Below, in pieces: positions 51,168 through 59,863 of a stretch of 64,000 nucleotides of DNA. Below the pieces are notes generated by a model. The model was not told the origin of the DNA. It saw nothing but the letters and a program-made list of their open reading frames with translations, and ran no database searches. Origin of the DNA: CAZOKN01 sp964580525 (GTDB lineage: Bacteria > Pseudomonadota > Alphaproteobacteria > Rickettsiales > UBA6187); contig CAZOKN010000004.1 of the NCBI GenBank assembly GCA_964580525.1, forward strand, positions 13,532 through 77,531, given 5' to 3'. Made by a program: the position numbers and the translations under genes. The stretch's first letter is position 1, and each line of letters begins with the position of its first letter.

Positions 51168-52253
51168 ATGAAACAAGGTATGGATAGAAGGTCATTTGTT
51201 GTTGGAATGACGGCTTTAGGAGCTGTTGCGGCGGCTAATTTTCCATCTCCGGCGATAGCTTCTGGTATTCATGAATTCAAAATTGTATCTTCGTGGCAGC
51301 AGGTTTTGCCTGGCCTTGGGAATGGGGCTATCAGGTTGGCGGAGAGAATAAACAAAATGTCCGGCGGACGTATTGTTGTTACTAATCATGACGATTCTTC
51401 TTTTGGTAAATCAAAAAATATTTTTGATGCTGTTTCTAAGGGTGATGTAGAAATGGGTTATTCAGCTCCACATTATTGGCTTGGTAAAAATAAAGCAGTT
51501 TCATTTTTCAGTGGAATTCCAGGTGGACTTGTTGCCCATGAACAAAATGGCTGGATATATTTTGGTGGCGGCAAGAAGCTTTGGGAAGATTTATACGCAG
51601 AGTATAATCTGGTACCTTTTACAGCTGGCAATACTGGTACGCAGATGGGTGGATGGTTTAATCGCGAAATAGAATCAGATAGTGATTTTCGTAATTTGAA
51701 AATCAGGATTTCCGGACTAGGTGGCGAAGTGATGAAAAGACTGGGAGCTAATGTTAAATCTATAGAGCCGAACGATTTATTTACCTCTTTACAGTCAGGA
51801 ATTATAGATGCACTTGAATTTGTTGGGCCATGGAATGACATGTCTTTAGGATTGCACAGAGTAGCAAAATATTATTATGGTCCGGGCTTTCAGGATGGTA
51901 ATCAAACAATTGAACTTATGGTAAATAAAAAGGCATTTGATGCCTTACCTGCTGATATAAAAGAGATTATATCAGTTGCTTGTTTAGCAGAAAATAATTT
52001 GATGTTGGCAGAATATCACGCTAATAATATCAAAGCATTCCAGACATTGAAATATAAGCATAATATTGATATGAGGAAGTATCCTGATCATGTTATGAAA
52101 AGGTTGTTAGAAGTTTCGGCTCAGGTTGTAGCGGAAATAGCAAAAGAAGGTGACTTGCAAAAACGTATATATGATTCATATCAAGCTTATAAAAAGTATT
52201 CGATTGATATGAGCTCTTATACGGAATTGGGCTTTATGCAGGCTCGTTTATAG
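51168..52253 (+). CDS. TRAP transporter solute-binding protein (DctP family), Tat-exported
   Basis: A 361-residue periplasmic binding protein. The N-terminus carries a twin-arginine signal (MDRRSFVVGMTALGAVAAA). The DctP fold shows FKIVSSWQQVLPGLGNGAIRLAERI, an Arg/Gly region LKIRISGLGGEVMKRLGA and DALEFVGPWNDMSLGLH, like the 2-oxoacid-binding TakP branch. No DctQ or DctM permease gene is next to it, so its transporter is elsewhere. yciB follows by 10 bp, and a weak 5-bp hairpin (about 51113-51126) precedes it. The ligand is not assigned. Confidence 0.88.
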   Translation: MKQGMDRRSFVVGMTALGAVAAANFPSPAIASGIHEFKIVSSWQQVLPGLGNGAIRLAERINKMSGGRIVVTNHDDSSFGKSKNIFDAVSKGDVEMGYSAPHYWLGKNKAVSFFSGIPGGLVAHEQNGWIYFGGGKKLWEDLYAEYNLVPFTAGNTGTQMGGWFNREIESDSDFRNLKIRISGLGGEVMKRLGANVKSIEPNDLFTSLQSGIIDALEFVGPWNDMSLGLHRVAKYYYGPGFQDGNQTIELMVNKKAFDALPADIKEIISVACLAENNLMLAEYHANNIKAFQTLKYKHNIDMRKYPDHVMKRLLEVSAQVVAEIAKEGDLQKRIYDSYQAYKKYSIDMSSYTELGFMQARL

Positions 52254-52263
52254 GAATAAAGTT

Positions 52264-52809
52264 ATGAAATTTTTGACTGATTTTTTACCATTAATAGTGT
52301 TTTTTACCCTTTATAAAATGCAAGGTATTATGCAGGCCACAACAGGTCTTGTTTTAACCAGCGTTGTGGTTGCAGTTATATATTATTTTGTACATAAAAA
52401 ATTGCCCGTAGCCCTCCTTGTTTCGACTTTAGTGGTTGGTTTTTTTGGAGCACTTACTATTTTTAGTAAAAATGAGATTTTCATAAAAATCAAACCTACG
52501 ATAATTAATCTGGTTTTTGCAGCGATACTTTTTGGTGGTGTGCTGAAAGGCAAGGGATTGCTTAAGCATATATTCGGACAGGCGTTTGTTATGGAAGAAT
52601 CTGCTTGGATTACCTTGTCAAAGAGATGGGCGCTTTTGTTTCTGTCTTTGGCGTTGATTAATGAGTTGGTATGGCGGAATTTTAGCACGGATATTTGGGT
52701 TGATTTTAAGGTTTTCGGTTTATTTGGTATTACATTTATATTCTTGTTAACTCAGCTATCATTTATAAAAAATAACTCTATAGAAAAACAGGATTCTTAT
52801 GAAAAATAG
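52264..52809 (+). CDS. yciB: Inner-membrane septation protein A (YciB family)
   Basis: A 181-residue membrane protein with about five hydrophobic helices and the family opening FLTDFLPLIVFFTLYKMQGI, then KPTIINLVFAAILFGG and LSKRWALLFLSLALINELVWRNFSTDIW. YciB is linked to cell-envelope and septum integrity; the biochemistry is unsettled. AGGAATAAAG precedes the ATG. It overlaps the next gene by 11 bp. Placing it beside a TRAP binding protein is unusual to me. Confidence 0.9.
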   Translation: MKFLTDFLPLIVFFTLYKMQGIMQATTGLVLTSVVVAVIYYFVHKKLPVALLVSTLVVGFFGALTIFSKNEIFIKIKPTIINLVFAAILFGGVLKGKGLLKHIFGQAFVMEESAWITLSKRWALLFLSLALINELVWRNFSTDIWVDFKVFGLFGITFIFLLTQLSFIKNNSIEKQDSYEK

Positions 52810-53518
52810 TTTTCTTAAAAAATTTCTAATATTGATTTTTTCGCTATTTGTTTTGGCATTTGTTTTGCTGTCCGGCTCGATAAATTCAATTGTAAAAAAT
52901 AAAGTTATAGAATTCAGCAAAAACAGTATGAATTTTGAAACTGAAATCGGTTATATTTCAATTGATTTTTTTCCACCAGGACTGACTGTTAGAAGGCTTT
53001 CAGTAAAAAATGACAGTGCGGAAGATCCATTGAGGAGTTTTAAGGCTAAAAAAATCACTGTAGATATTGATAAAGATTCAATTTTTACAGACACTATAAT
53101 TATAAATCATATTTTGATAGATTCGCCTGAAATTACCTATGACACTGGAGAGCTTGGTCTCACAGATTTAGGTAAGCAGACAGTGGGTACTGTTCTCGAT
53201 TGGGGAATGGGATTATTTGGCAAATCTAGCGATAAAGAGGAAAAAAAGGCTAAAAAAGCTGCAAGTAAGAAATCAAAAGATAACTCAAAGCCTGCTAAAA
53301 AATTCATAATAACGAGAATTGATATCAAGGGGGCTAATTTTGTTCCTGAGGGTGAAGTTTTATGGATAAAAAAGGGCGAAAAAATAGCAATTCCTGACAT
53401 TAATCTAACTAATATAAATGAAAATTCTGGCGAAAATATCACGAGGCACGTAAAATCAATTATAAAACAGACTGTTACGGCTGAATTGTTGAAAGTAAGG
53501 CTGCAAAGAAACAAGTAA
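52799..53518 (+). CDS. AsmA-like membrane-anchored protein
   Basis: A 239-residue protein with an N-terminal anchor (KFLILIFSLFVLAFVLLSGSI) and a periplasmic region resembling the start of AsmA/TamB-like proteins: INSIVKNKVIEFSKNSMNFETEIGYISIDFFPPGLTV reads like their N-terminal strands, given here only as segments. A Lys-rich linker (KEEKKAKKAASKKSKDNS) divides it. AsmA-like proteins move or organise envelope lipids; this one is short, so the role is tentative. It overlaps yciB by 11 bp. Confidence 0.55.
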   Translation: MKNSFLKKFLILIFSLFVLAFVLLSGSINSIVKNKVIEFSKNSMNFETEIGYISIDFFPPGLTVRRLSVKNDSAEDPLRSFKAKKITVDIDKDSIFTDTIIINHILIDSPEITYDTGELGLTDLGKQTVGTVLDWGMGLFGKSSDKEEKKAKKAASKKSKDNSKPAKKFIITRIDIKGANFVPEGEVLWIKKGEKIAIPDINLTNINENSGENITRHVKSIIKQTVTAELLKVRLQRNK

Positions 53519-53576
53519 CTATTAATAACTTATTTTATAAGATTTTCGTGGTTTTTAAGGCTTATTTCTTCACTAA

Positions 53577-53591
53577 TTAACTAATTATTAA
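53577..53591. promoter_or_regulatory. Perfect CtrA-type box upstream of the DUF2336 gene
   Basis: TTAACTAATTATTAA matches TTAA-N7-TTAA and lies 53 bp before the DUF2336 start codon. The surrounding 60 bp are AT-rich, so it could be chance. Confidence 0.4.
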
Positions 53592-53644
53592 GCATGATGG
53601 CTTATAATTGGACAAATGGTGATTTGTAAAGAGGGCCTTGCCGC

Positions 53645-54820
53645 ATGGCGGAAATTAATAAAAATAACAGCATTCTGACTAGCGAAGATATTAGTAAGCT
53701 GATGCAAAGTCCGGTAGATAAACGCCTGGAAATCACCAAGAAAGTTGCGGCGTATTATACCTCAGGTGGTTTTGATAAAAGTCAGATGGTTGTTGCTGAG
53801 CAGGTTTTCAGAACTATTCTGAAAGATACTGAGGTTGAAGTTAGGAAAGCTTTATCAGAAGCGATCAAAAATTCCGATACTATACCAAGAGATGTTGTTA
53901 TTGAATTAGCTAAGGATGTTAACGCAGTTTCTATTCCTTTGCTTGAATTTTCTCATGCGCTTACAGACCCTGATCTCGTTGATATAATTAACTCCAGCGA
54001 AGATATGGCTAAGCATGAGGGCATTTCTAGACGTGAAAATGTCTCAGAAAAAGTGTCAGATAGCTTGATTAGCACTGGTAATGAAAAAGTTGTTTCGTCG
54101 CTATTGCGCAATAAAACAGCGCAGGTTTCAGAAAAGGGATATACAAAAATCATTAATGATTTCTCTGAAGCTGAAAATATAGTTAATTCGGTTGTTGAAA
54201 GAGATAAGTTGCCTGTTACGGTTGTTGAAAGATTGGCAAAAACGGTATCTGACGAAATATATAAAAAGCTTTCGGAATTACATAAAGATTCAGTTGCAAA
54301 TATTGATGAAGTTGTCCGTACTAGCCGCGAAACGGCAACGATGAAAGTTATGGGAATGAAGTCATCAGAGCAGGAATATCGCTCTTTCTGCGATTTGATG
54401 AAAAAATTGCATATAGCAGATGAATTGCAGCCGATTTCAGCATTGTGCGTGGGAAATCTTAATCTATTTGAAATATGTATGGCACGGGCAACAAAAGTAC
54501 CTGTTCTGAATGTGCGTACGCTGATTGAAGATCAGAGTAATAAAGGTTTTAATGCCTTATATGAAAGGGCGCATTTGCCTGAGAATCTTCACCAAGCAAC
54601 AGAAGTGCTTCTGGATGTTTTGCGTGAACTGAAAGATGATCTGGAAGATTCAGGCATTAAACTATCAGGAAAAACAGCTAACCGCATGATAGAACATCTT
54701 ATGATGAAAGCTGAAGAAAAAGGCCATATAGAGAATTTTGACTATATCATAACCCTCATTAAACATAATGCCGCCATGGCACAGCAGAACAAGGGTGGTT
54801 CTTCTGTCGTTAATGGTTAA
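53645..54820 (+). CDS. DUF2336 domain protein
   Basis: A 391-residue soluble protein of the DUF2336 family, which is found mainly in Alphaproteobacteria. HEAT-like helical repeats run through most of it: KRLEITKKVAAYYTSGGFDKSQ, EVEVRKALSEAIKN, then the typical LISTGNEKVVSSLLRNKTAQVSEKGY. The function is unknown; relatives occur near chemotaxis and cyclic-di-GMP genes. AGAGGG lies about 13 nt before the ATG. A CtrA-like box is upstream. It converges on purD with a 4-bp overlap. Confidence 0.88.
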   Translation: MAEINKNNSILTSEDISKLMQSPVDKRLEITKKVAAYYTSGGFDKSQMVVAEQVFRTILKDTEVEVRKALSEAIKNSDTIPRDVVIELAKDVNAVSIPLLEFSHALTDPDLVDIINSSEDMAKHEGISRRENVSEKVSDSLISTGNEKVVSSLLRNKTAQVSEKGYTKIINDFSEAENIVNSVVERDKLPVTVVERLAKTVSDEIYKKLSELHKDSVANIDEVVRTSRETATMKVMGMKSSEQEYRSFCDLMKKLHIADELQPISALCVGNLNLFEICMARATKVPVLNVRTLIEDQSNKGFNALYERAHLPENLHQATEVLLDVLRELKDDLEDSGIKLSGKTANRMIEHLMMKAEEKGHIENFDYIITLIKHNAAMAQQNKGGSSVVNG

Positions 54821-56100
54821 GCCTTTTCTCTGGCAACAGCCCGCCAGCCAATATCTCTTCTGCAGAAGCCATCATTCCACTCGATATTATCAACAGCACT
54901 ATAAGCATTTCTTTGTGCTTCGGTGACGTTTTTGCCAAGAGCTGTGACTCCAAGCACGCGGCCGCCATGGGCGGTTATAACGCCATTATTATCCTTCTTT
55001 GTTCCAGCGTGAAAAACTATTACATTTTGTAGTTTTTCTGCTGCATCTATATTTTTAATTACACTACCTGTTTTATAAGCTTCAGGATAGCCATTAGCTG
55101 CCATAACAACGCATAAAGCAGCATCTGGCTTGAACTTCACATTGAGGCCTTTTAATTTGCCATTTGCCGTTGCTATTAGCAATTCAACAATATCAGAATC
55201 CAGTCTTGCCATGAGGGATTGAGTTTCCGGGTCGCCAAAACGTACGTTATATTCAATTAGTTTTGGCCCGTTTTTGGTTATCATTAATCCGGCAAAAAGC
55301 ACGCCTTTAAAAGGATTTCCATCTTTTTTCATGCCTGCCATGCTAGGCAGAATTATTGTTTCCATTATTTCTTTTTCGAGAGGGATGGTCATAATTGGGG
55401 CAGGGGAGTATGTTCCCATACCGCCAGTGTTTAGACCAGTATCGCCATCTCCTACTGTTTTATGATCTTGCGCGGAGCCGAAATAGATTGCATCATTACC
55501 ATCCACCAGTGCGAAAACGCTAATTTCCTCACCCACTAAGAATTCTTCTATAACCAGAGAATTACCCGCAGCACCGAATTTTTGTTTTACTAAAATATCG
55601 TCGATGGCAATAAATGCTTCTTCTTTTGTGTGGGCGATAATAACGCCTTTTCCGGCAGCTAGGCCATCAGCTTTTATAACAATAGGTGTTCCGGTTTTTT
55701 CGATATATTTTTTGGCGAGTGTGGCATCTGTGAAAGCTTCATAAGCGGCAGTTGGAATGTTATATCTGTCGCATAGTTTTTTTGTGAATTCTTTTGAGCC
55801 TTCGAGTTGTGCGGCTAGTTTGCTGGGGCCGACAACGGGGATTTTATGTTTTTCTAAAGTATCAGCAAGGCCATCTACCAGTGGAGTTTCTGGACCTATC
55901 ATAACCAGATCGATGTTTTTTTCGCGACAGAAATGCACAACTTTATCATGGTCAGTGACTGCAATTGATATGTTTTCGGCGAGTTTGTCAGTGCCGCCAT
56001 TACCAGGCATAGCATAGATTTTTTTGCAAAGAGGAGATTTGCTGATTGCCCAAATTAGAGCATGTTCCCTGCCGCCAGATCCTATAACAAGCAAATTCAT
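54817..56100 (-). CDS. purD: Phosphoribosylamine-glycine ligase
   Basis: The second step of purine synthesis, joining glycine to phosphoribosylamine with ATP. From the ATG at 56100 the protein has 427 residues: MNLLVIGSGGREHALIW, GPETPLVDGLADTL, the ATP-grasp LAAGKGVIIA, GGMGTYSPAP and EYNVRFGDPETQ. GAGAGG lies 6 nt upstream, and extending the frame to 56154 would add an atypical leader. xseA diverges from it across 74 bp, a common alphaproteobacterial neighbour pair. Confidence 0.95.
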   Translation of the reverse strand: MNLLVIGSGGREHALIWAISKSPLCKKIYAMPGNGGTDKLAENISIAVTDHDKVVHFCREKNIDLVMIGPETPLVDGLADTLEKHKIPVVGPSKLAAQLEGSKEFTKKLCDRYNIPTAAYEAFTDATLAKKYIEKTGTPIVIKADGLAAGKGVIIAHTKEEAFIAIDDILVKQKFGAAGNSLVIEEFLVGEEISVFALVDGNDAIYFGSAQDHKTVGDGDTGLNTGGMGTYSPAPIMTIPLEKEIMETIILPSMAGMKKDGNPFKGVLFAGLMITKNGPKLIEYNVRFGDPETQSLMARLDSDIVELLIATANGKLKGLNVKFKPDAALCVVMAANGYPEAYKTGSVIKNIDAAEKLQNVIVFHAGTKKDNNGVITAHGGRVLGVTALGKNVTEAQRNAYSAVDNIEWNDGFCRRDIGWRAVAREKA

Positions 56101-56174
56101 TGATAACCTCTCTTGTTGTTTTATAGTATTTGGGCTAAAAATAGCGACCAACACACAAATAGCAACGAATAATT

Positions 56175-57449
56175 ATGCCAGAAACAGAACAAAATATTGG
56201 AATGCCTGAATTTACCGTTAGTGAAATATCTAACGCAATCAAGGTGATGGTTGAAGAAACTTATTCGTTTGTAAGAATTCGTGGCGAAATTTCCGGCATG
56301 AAATTTGCCCCTTCCGGCCATTTATATTTGAATCTTAAAGATGATGCAGCTGTGCTTTCCGCTGTGTGCTGGAAAGGCGTGGTATCGCGCTTTCAGTTTA
56401 AGCCGGAAGATGGATTGGAAGTAATTTGCACTGGTCGCCTTACGACATATCCAGGCCAATCAAAATATCAACTGGTTATTGAATTTATGGAACATGCCGG
56501 GCTTGGTGCGCTTATGGCTATTCTTGAAAAAAGAAAACAAAAGCTAGCAGCGGAAGGATTGTTTGATGAGTCGAGAAAAAGGCCTCTGCCTTTTTTGCCT
56601 CAGACCATAGGTATTGTAACCTCGCCTACAGGTGCAGTTATTCGCGATATGCTACACAGGATTGAAGATAGGTTTCCTGTGCATGTTTTAGTATGGCCGG
56701 TTTTAGTGCAAGGTGATAAAGCTGCCGAGCAGATTGTTGCTGCTATTAGAGGCTTTAACGAGTTTGGAAGTGATGGTAAACCGCCAAGGCCTGATTTGCT
56801 TATTGTGGCAAGGGGAGGGGGCTCTATTGAAGATTTGTGGGCATTTAATGAAGAGATTGTTGTGCGGGCGGTTGCAGAGTCAGAAATTCCGCTAATTTCA
56901 GCAATTGGCCATGAAACAGATTTTACCTTGATTGATTATGCGGCTGATTTGCGAGCACCAACACCAACAGCTGCAGCTGAAATGGCGTTGCGTGTGCGTT
57001 CTGATTTATTGTTTGCTGTGGAGGATTTGGGTCGTAGGGCAAAGAGATATTTAGTTAGCATGGCAGAGGATAAAATGGCGCTGTTAAATAGTTTATTTCG
57101 TGCTATGCCAAAGCCTACCCAGATGTTTGATGATAAAATACAAAGGTTGGATAATCTGGTTTTGCGCATGGCCGCAACCTTTCCCAACATAATAAAAATG
57201 AAAGAGCAGAAGCTTGGTTTTATAGAAAAATTACTTGAGAGTTATCATTATAAAAGGGTTTTGGAACGTGGATTTGCAATAGCAAGGGACGTAAGTGGTA
57301 ATGTTATTTCAATGGCGAAAGAGCTTGAGGCAGGCCAGATTTTAAATCTGGAATTCCATGATGGTAGTAAAAAAGTTTTTGTGGATGGTAGTAAGCCTGT
57401 GGTAGCGAAGAAAAAAATTGATGATAAAAAACAGGATAGTTTGTTTTAA
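56175..57449 (+). CDS. xseA: Exodeoxyribonuclease VII large subunit
   Basis: The catalytic subunit of single-strand exonuclease VII. The 424 residues have the N-terminal OB-fold (FTVSEISNAIKVMVEETYSFVRIRGEIS) and the catalytic region TIGIVTSPTGAVIRDMLHRI, VARGGGSIEDLWAFNEE and SAIGHETDFTLIDYAADLRAPTPTAAAE, followed by a helical stalk and LERGFAIARD. The small subunit xseB is not in the window. mutT follows on the same strand. Confidence 0.95.
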   Translation: MPETEQNIGMPEFTVSEISNAIKVMVEETYSFVRIRGEISGMKFAPSGHLYLNLKDDAAVLSAVCWKGVVSRFQFKPEDGLEVICTGRLTTYPGQSKYQLVIEFMEHAGLGALMAILEKRKQKLAAEGLFDESRKRPLPFLPQTIGIVTSPTGAVIRDMLHRIEDRFPVHVLVWPVLVQGDKAAEQIVAAIRGFNEFGSDGKPPRPDLLIVARGGGSIEDLWAFNEEIVVRAVAESEIPLISAIGHETDFTLIDYAADLRAPTPTAAAEMALRVRSDLLFAVEDLGRRAKRYLVSMAEDKMALLNSLFRAMPKPTQMFDDKIQRLDNLVLRMAATFPNIIKMKEQKLGFIEKLLESYHYKRVLERGFAIARDVSGNVISMAKELEAGQILNLEFHDGSKKVFVDGSKPVVAKKKIDDKKQDSLF

Positions 57450-57478
57450 TTAAAATTTTACTTTAGGTGAGAGATAAA

Positions 57479-57928
57479 ATGTTTTTTGGCTGTGATCCAT
57501 CACGTGAGTATCCTGAATTATTGCAGGAAATGCCGTTTAAATATGTGGCATCTTGTGTTTTGATAGATAATGACGGAAAAATATTAATAGCCAAACGGCC
57601 CGAAAATAAAGACATGGCGGGGCTATGGGAATTTCCTGGTGGCAAGGTTAAAGCTGATGAAGTTCCTGAGATAGCTGTTGTGCGTGAAATAAAGGAAGAA
57701 TTGGGTGTAAAAACTTCTCCGGGCTGTCTCACCCCGCTTACATTTATTTCACATCGATACGAAACTTTTCATCTTATAATGTATGTTTTTGTTTGTCGTA
57801 AGTGGGAAGGCTCAGTTTCTGGTGTCGAAGGGCAGGAGCTAAAGTGGATTAAGCCTATGGAATTGGTGAAATATGATATGCCCGCGGCAAATTTGTCTTT
57901 GGTTTCTGCTGTAAGGGATATGCTGTAG
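57479..57928 (+). CDS. mutT: MutT-type Nudix hydrolase (8-oxo-dGTP diphosphatase)
   Basis: Removes oxidised guanine nucleotides from the pool. The 149-residue protein has the full Nudix box G-x5-E-x7-R-E-U-x-E-E-x-G-U in GGKVKADEVPEIAVVREIKEELGV (broken here as GGKVKADE and REIKEELGV), after IAKRPENKDMAGLWEFPGG, which is typical of MutT. AGGTGAGAG lies 5 nt before the ATG at 57479; the GTG at 57467 falls inside that site. It follows xseA by 29 bp. Confidence 0.92.
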   Translation: MFFGCDPSREYPELLQEMPFKYVASCVLIDNDGKILIAKRPENKDMAGLWEFPGGKVKADEVPEIAVVREIKEELGVKTSPGCLTPLTFISHRYETFHLIMYVFVCRKWEGSVSGVEGQELKWIKPMELVKYDMPAANLSLVSAVRDML

Positions 57929-57951
57929 TATTATCGAAGCACTATAAGAGC

Positions 57952-57979
57952 TTGCTTTTTATAAAAATGTTACTATAAG
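57952..57979 (+). promoter_or_regulatory. Probable promoter of ndk
   Basis: TTGCTT (57952-57957) and TATAAG (57974-57979) are 16 bp apart, giving a start near 57987 and a leader of about 33 nt before ndk. The -10 matches five of six positions and the -35 three of six. Confidence 0.5.
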
Positions 57980-58019
57980 TGGCGAAGTTAAATGTAACAT
58001 TTTATAAGGAATTGGTTCA

Positions 58020-58442
58020 ATGGCTGTTCAACGTACACTATCTATCATAAAACCTGATGCTACTACTCGTAACCTAACAGGTGCTATCAACGCGATTATT
58101 GAAAATGCTGGTCTTAGCATAGTTGCTCAAAAAAGACTTTACCTTAGCCGTCGTGAAGCAAGCATTTTTTACGCAGAACATAAAGAGCGTTCATTCTTCA
58201 ATGAATTGGTTGAATTCATGGTTTCTGCCCCTGTTGTTGTACAAGTTTTGCAAGGTGAAAATGCGATAGATAAATATCGTAAGGTTATGGGTGCTACTAA
58301 TCCTGCTAATGCAGAGCCTGGTACAATCCGTAAAGAACATGCTAAAAACGTTGGTGAAAATTCAGTACATGGTTCTGACAGCCCGGCTTCAGCAGAAAGA
58401 GAAATTGCATTCTTCTTCGCTGGCAGGGAAATTGTTGAATAA
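58020..58442 (+). CDS. ndk: Nucleoside-diphosphate kinase
   Basis: Transfers the gamma phosphate between nucleotides. The 140 residues show QRTLSIIKPDATTRNLTG, the active His in ENSVHGSDSPASAEREI and the nucleotide-binding GATNPANAEPGTIR. AAGGA lies 9 nt before the ATG. A strong terminator follows, so it is probably a single-gene unit with its own promoter. Confidence 0.96.
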   Translation: MAVQRTLSIIKPDATTRNLTGAINAIIENAGLSIVAQKRLYLSRREASIFYAEHKERSFFNELVEFMVSAPVVVQVLQGENAIDKYRKVMGATNPANAEPGTIRKEHAKNVGENSVHGSDSPASAEREIAFFFAGREIVE

Positions 58443-58465
58443 TTTTGATTATTCATTCTGAGATT

Positions 58466-58496
58466 AATAAGGGGCCATATGGCCCCTTATTTTTTT
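58466..58496 (+). terminator. Strong Rho-independent terminator after ndk
   Basis: A perfect 11-bp stem (AATAAGGGGCC / GGCCCCTTATT) with an ATAT loop is followed by a run of T. It lies 24 bp after the ndk stop and just before the convergent EAL gene's stop at 58497; with an A-rich left arm it may also act on that gene. Confidence 0.93.
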
Positions 58497-59765
58497 CTAA
58501 GATATAGGTTTTTTATTCAACCAATCACGATAATTTACTGCAGGAGAGAAATAGTTGCCTTGCATATAATCTACTTTCATGTCGCGTAATACTTCTGCTA
58601 TTTCGCCATTTTCAACAAATTCTGCAACTGTTTTTAGGCCAAAATTATTACTAAATTCCAACAATGTTTTAACGAAAAATTTGCTTTCCGGATTGGTAAC
58701 TATATCCCTTACAAAAGAACCGTCGATTTTAATGATATCAACAGGGAAGCTTTTGAGCTGTGAAAAAGAAGTGTAGCCAGTGCCAAAATCATCAAGGGCA
58801 ATCTGACAGCCCATAGCGTGCAATTTAGAAATAAATTTTAGAACTTTCGGAATATTGTGTTGTTCCGATGTTTCAGTTATCTCTACTACCAGACGTGATG
58901 CGATTTCCTGGTTACTTAATAAGTTGGTAGCCATATCCAGCCAAACTGAATCATACATTGAGGCGTTTGATAAATTCAATGAAAGCTTAACATTTGGGCT
59001 TTTATAAAGCTCATCAACAACCATTTTTAAAACCATGCTGTCGATAACGTCAATAAATCCCATTTTTTCTGCTATTGGAATGAACGGCCCGGCAGATGAT
59101 GTGCTGCCATCAGAATTTACTATTCTAAGCAAGCTTTCATAATATTCTACATCTCCTGTGCTGCTGTTTACTATAGGCTGAAATGCAAGGCACAGCTTAT
59201 CGCTGAGAAAAGCATTTTGCATGTAGCTGGCTAAAATCATCTGATTGCGTGATTCTACCTCGTGTTTTTGGATGTTTTTAAATTTTTCATAACGTTTGTG
59301 GGCTTCTTTTGCGTCATGTAGGGCTATATATGCTTTATTTACTGCGTCTTTTGCGGTTTTTGAAGTAAGTGGAAAATCAACACTGCCTATTGTGGCGGCA
59401 AGCTGTATTGGTTCTAGAGAATTTGTACTGCCATAATTCTGAATTAATTTATATATTTCAATGGCTTTTTCGCCAACATCATTATCTTTGCAATTGGTTA
59501 GTATGACATTTAGGTGGTTAATATCTACGCGCTGTATAACGCACTGATTATTGAGAAATTTATCTATTTCTTTGATAAGATTTTTGATGGTTTCTTCTGC
59601 AAATTCATCACCATGACCACTTATTATCATGGGTAAATTATCTATGGATATATAGAGCAAAGCACCCTCATGGCCATTGCAAATAGCCTCTTGTATCTCC
59701 TTTTCTATTGCAGGAAATATACTGGTATTATGAGGAAATATATCTTCCGCTTCTATCTTTGGCAC
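58497..59765 (-). CDS. GGDEF/EAL protein, probable cyclic-di-GMP phosphodiesterase
   Basis: A cytoplasmic 422-residue protein. Residues 20-165 are a degenerate GGDEF domain; where the signature should be it reads RVDINHLN, so cyclase activity is lost. Residues 185-415 are an EAL domain with ESLLRI (for EALLR), LNLSNAS, VEITETS, DDFGTGYTS, IIKIDGSFV, AEFVEN and QGNYFSPA. The metal and catalytic acids appear intact, so c-di-GMP hydrolysis is likely. The start is GTG at 59765. Three phased TTAA half-sites and a GATTC (GANTC) at 59814-59818 lie upstream. Confidence 0.88.
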   Translation of the reverse strand: MPKIEAEDIFPHNTSIFPAIEKEIQEAICNGHEGALLYISIDNLPMIISGHGDEFAEETIKNLIKEIDKFLNNQCVIQRVDINHLNVILTNCKDNDVGEKAIEIYKLIQNYGSTNSLEPIQLAATIGSVDFPLTSKTAKDAVNKAYIALHDAKEAHKRYEKFKNIQKHEVESRNQMILASYMQNAFLSDKLCLAFQPIVNSSTGDVEYYESLLRIVNSDGSTSSAGPFIPIAEKMGFIDVIDSMVLKMVVDELYKSPNVKLSLNLSNASMYDSVWLDMATNLLSNQEIASRLVVEITETSEQHNIPKVLKFISKLHAMGCQIALDDFGTGYTSFSQLKSFPVDIIKIDGSFVRDIVTNPESKFFVKTLLEFSNNFGLKTVAEFVENGEIAEVLRDMKVDYMQGNYFSPAVNYRDWLNKKPIS

Positions 59766-59831
59766 TTAATTTCTCAAAGTAAATAAACATATGCGTTAAA
59801 AACACCACAGGTTGATTCTATGGAAAAAACA

Positions 59832-59857
59832 TTAATAAATGGTTAAGAGTTGATTAA
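59832..59857. promoter_or_regulatory. Two overlapping CtrA-type boxes (TTAA-N7-TTAA-N7-TTAA)
   Basis: TTAA occurs at 59832-59835, 59843-59846 and 59854-59857, each exactly 11 bp apart, so that two perfect TTAA-N7-TTAA boxes share the middle half-site. The array is 67-92 bp upstream of the EAL gene, between it and the end of slt. An 11-bp period places all half-sites on one DNA face. Confidence 0.6.
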
Positions 59858-59863
59858 AGATGG

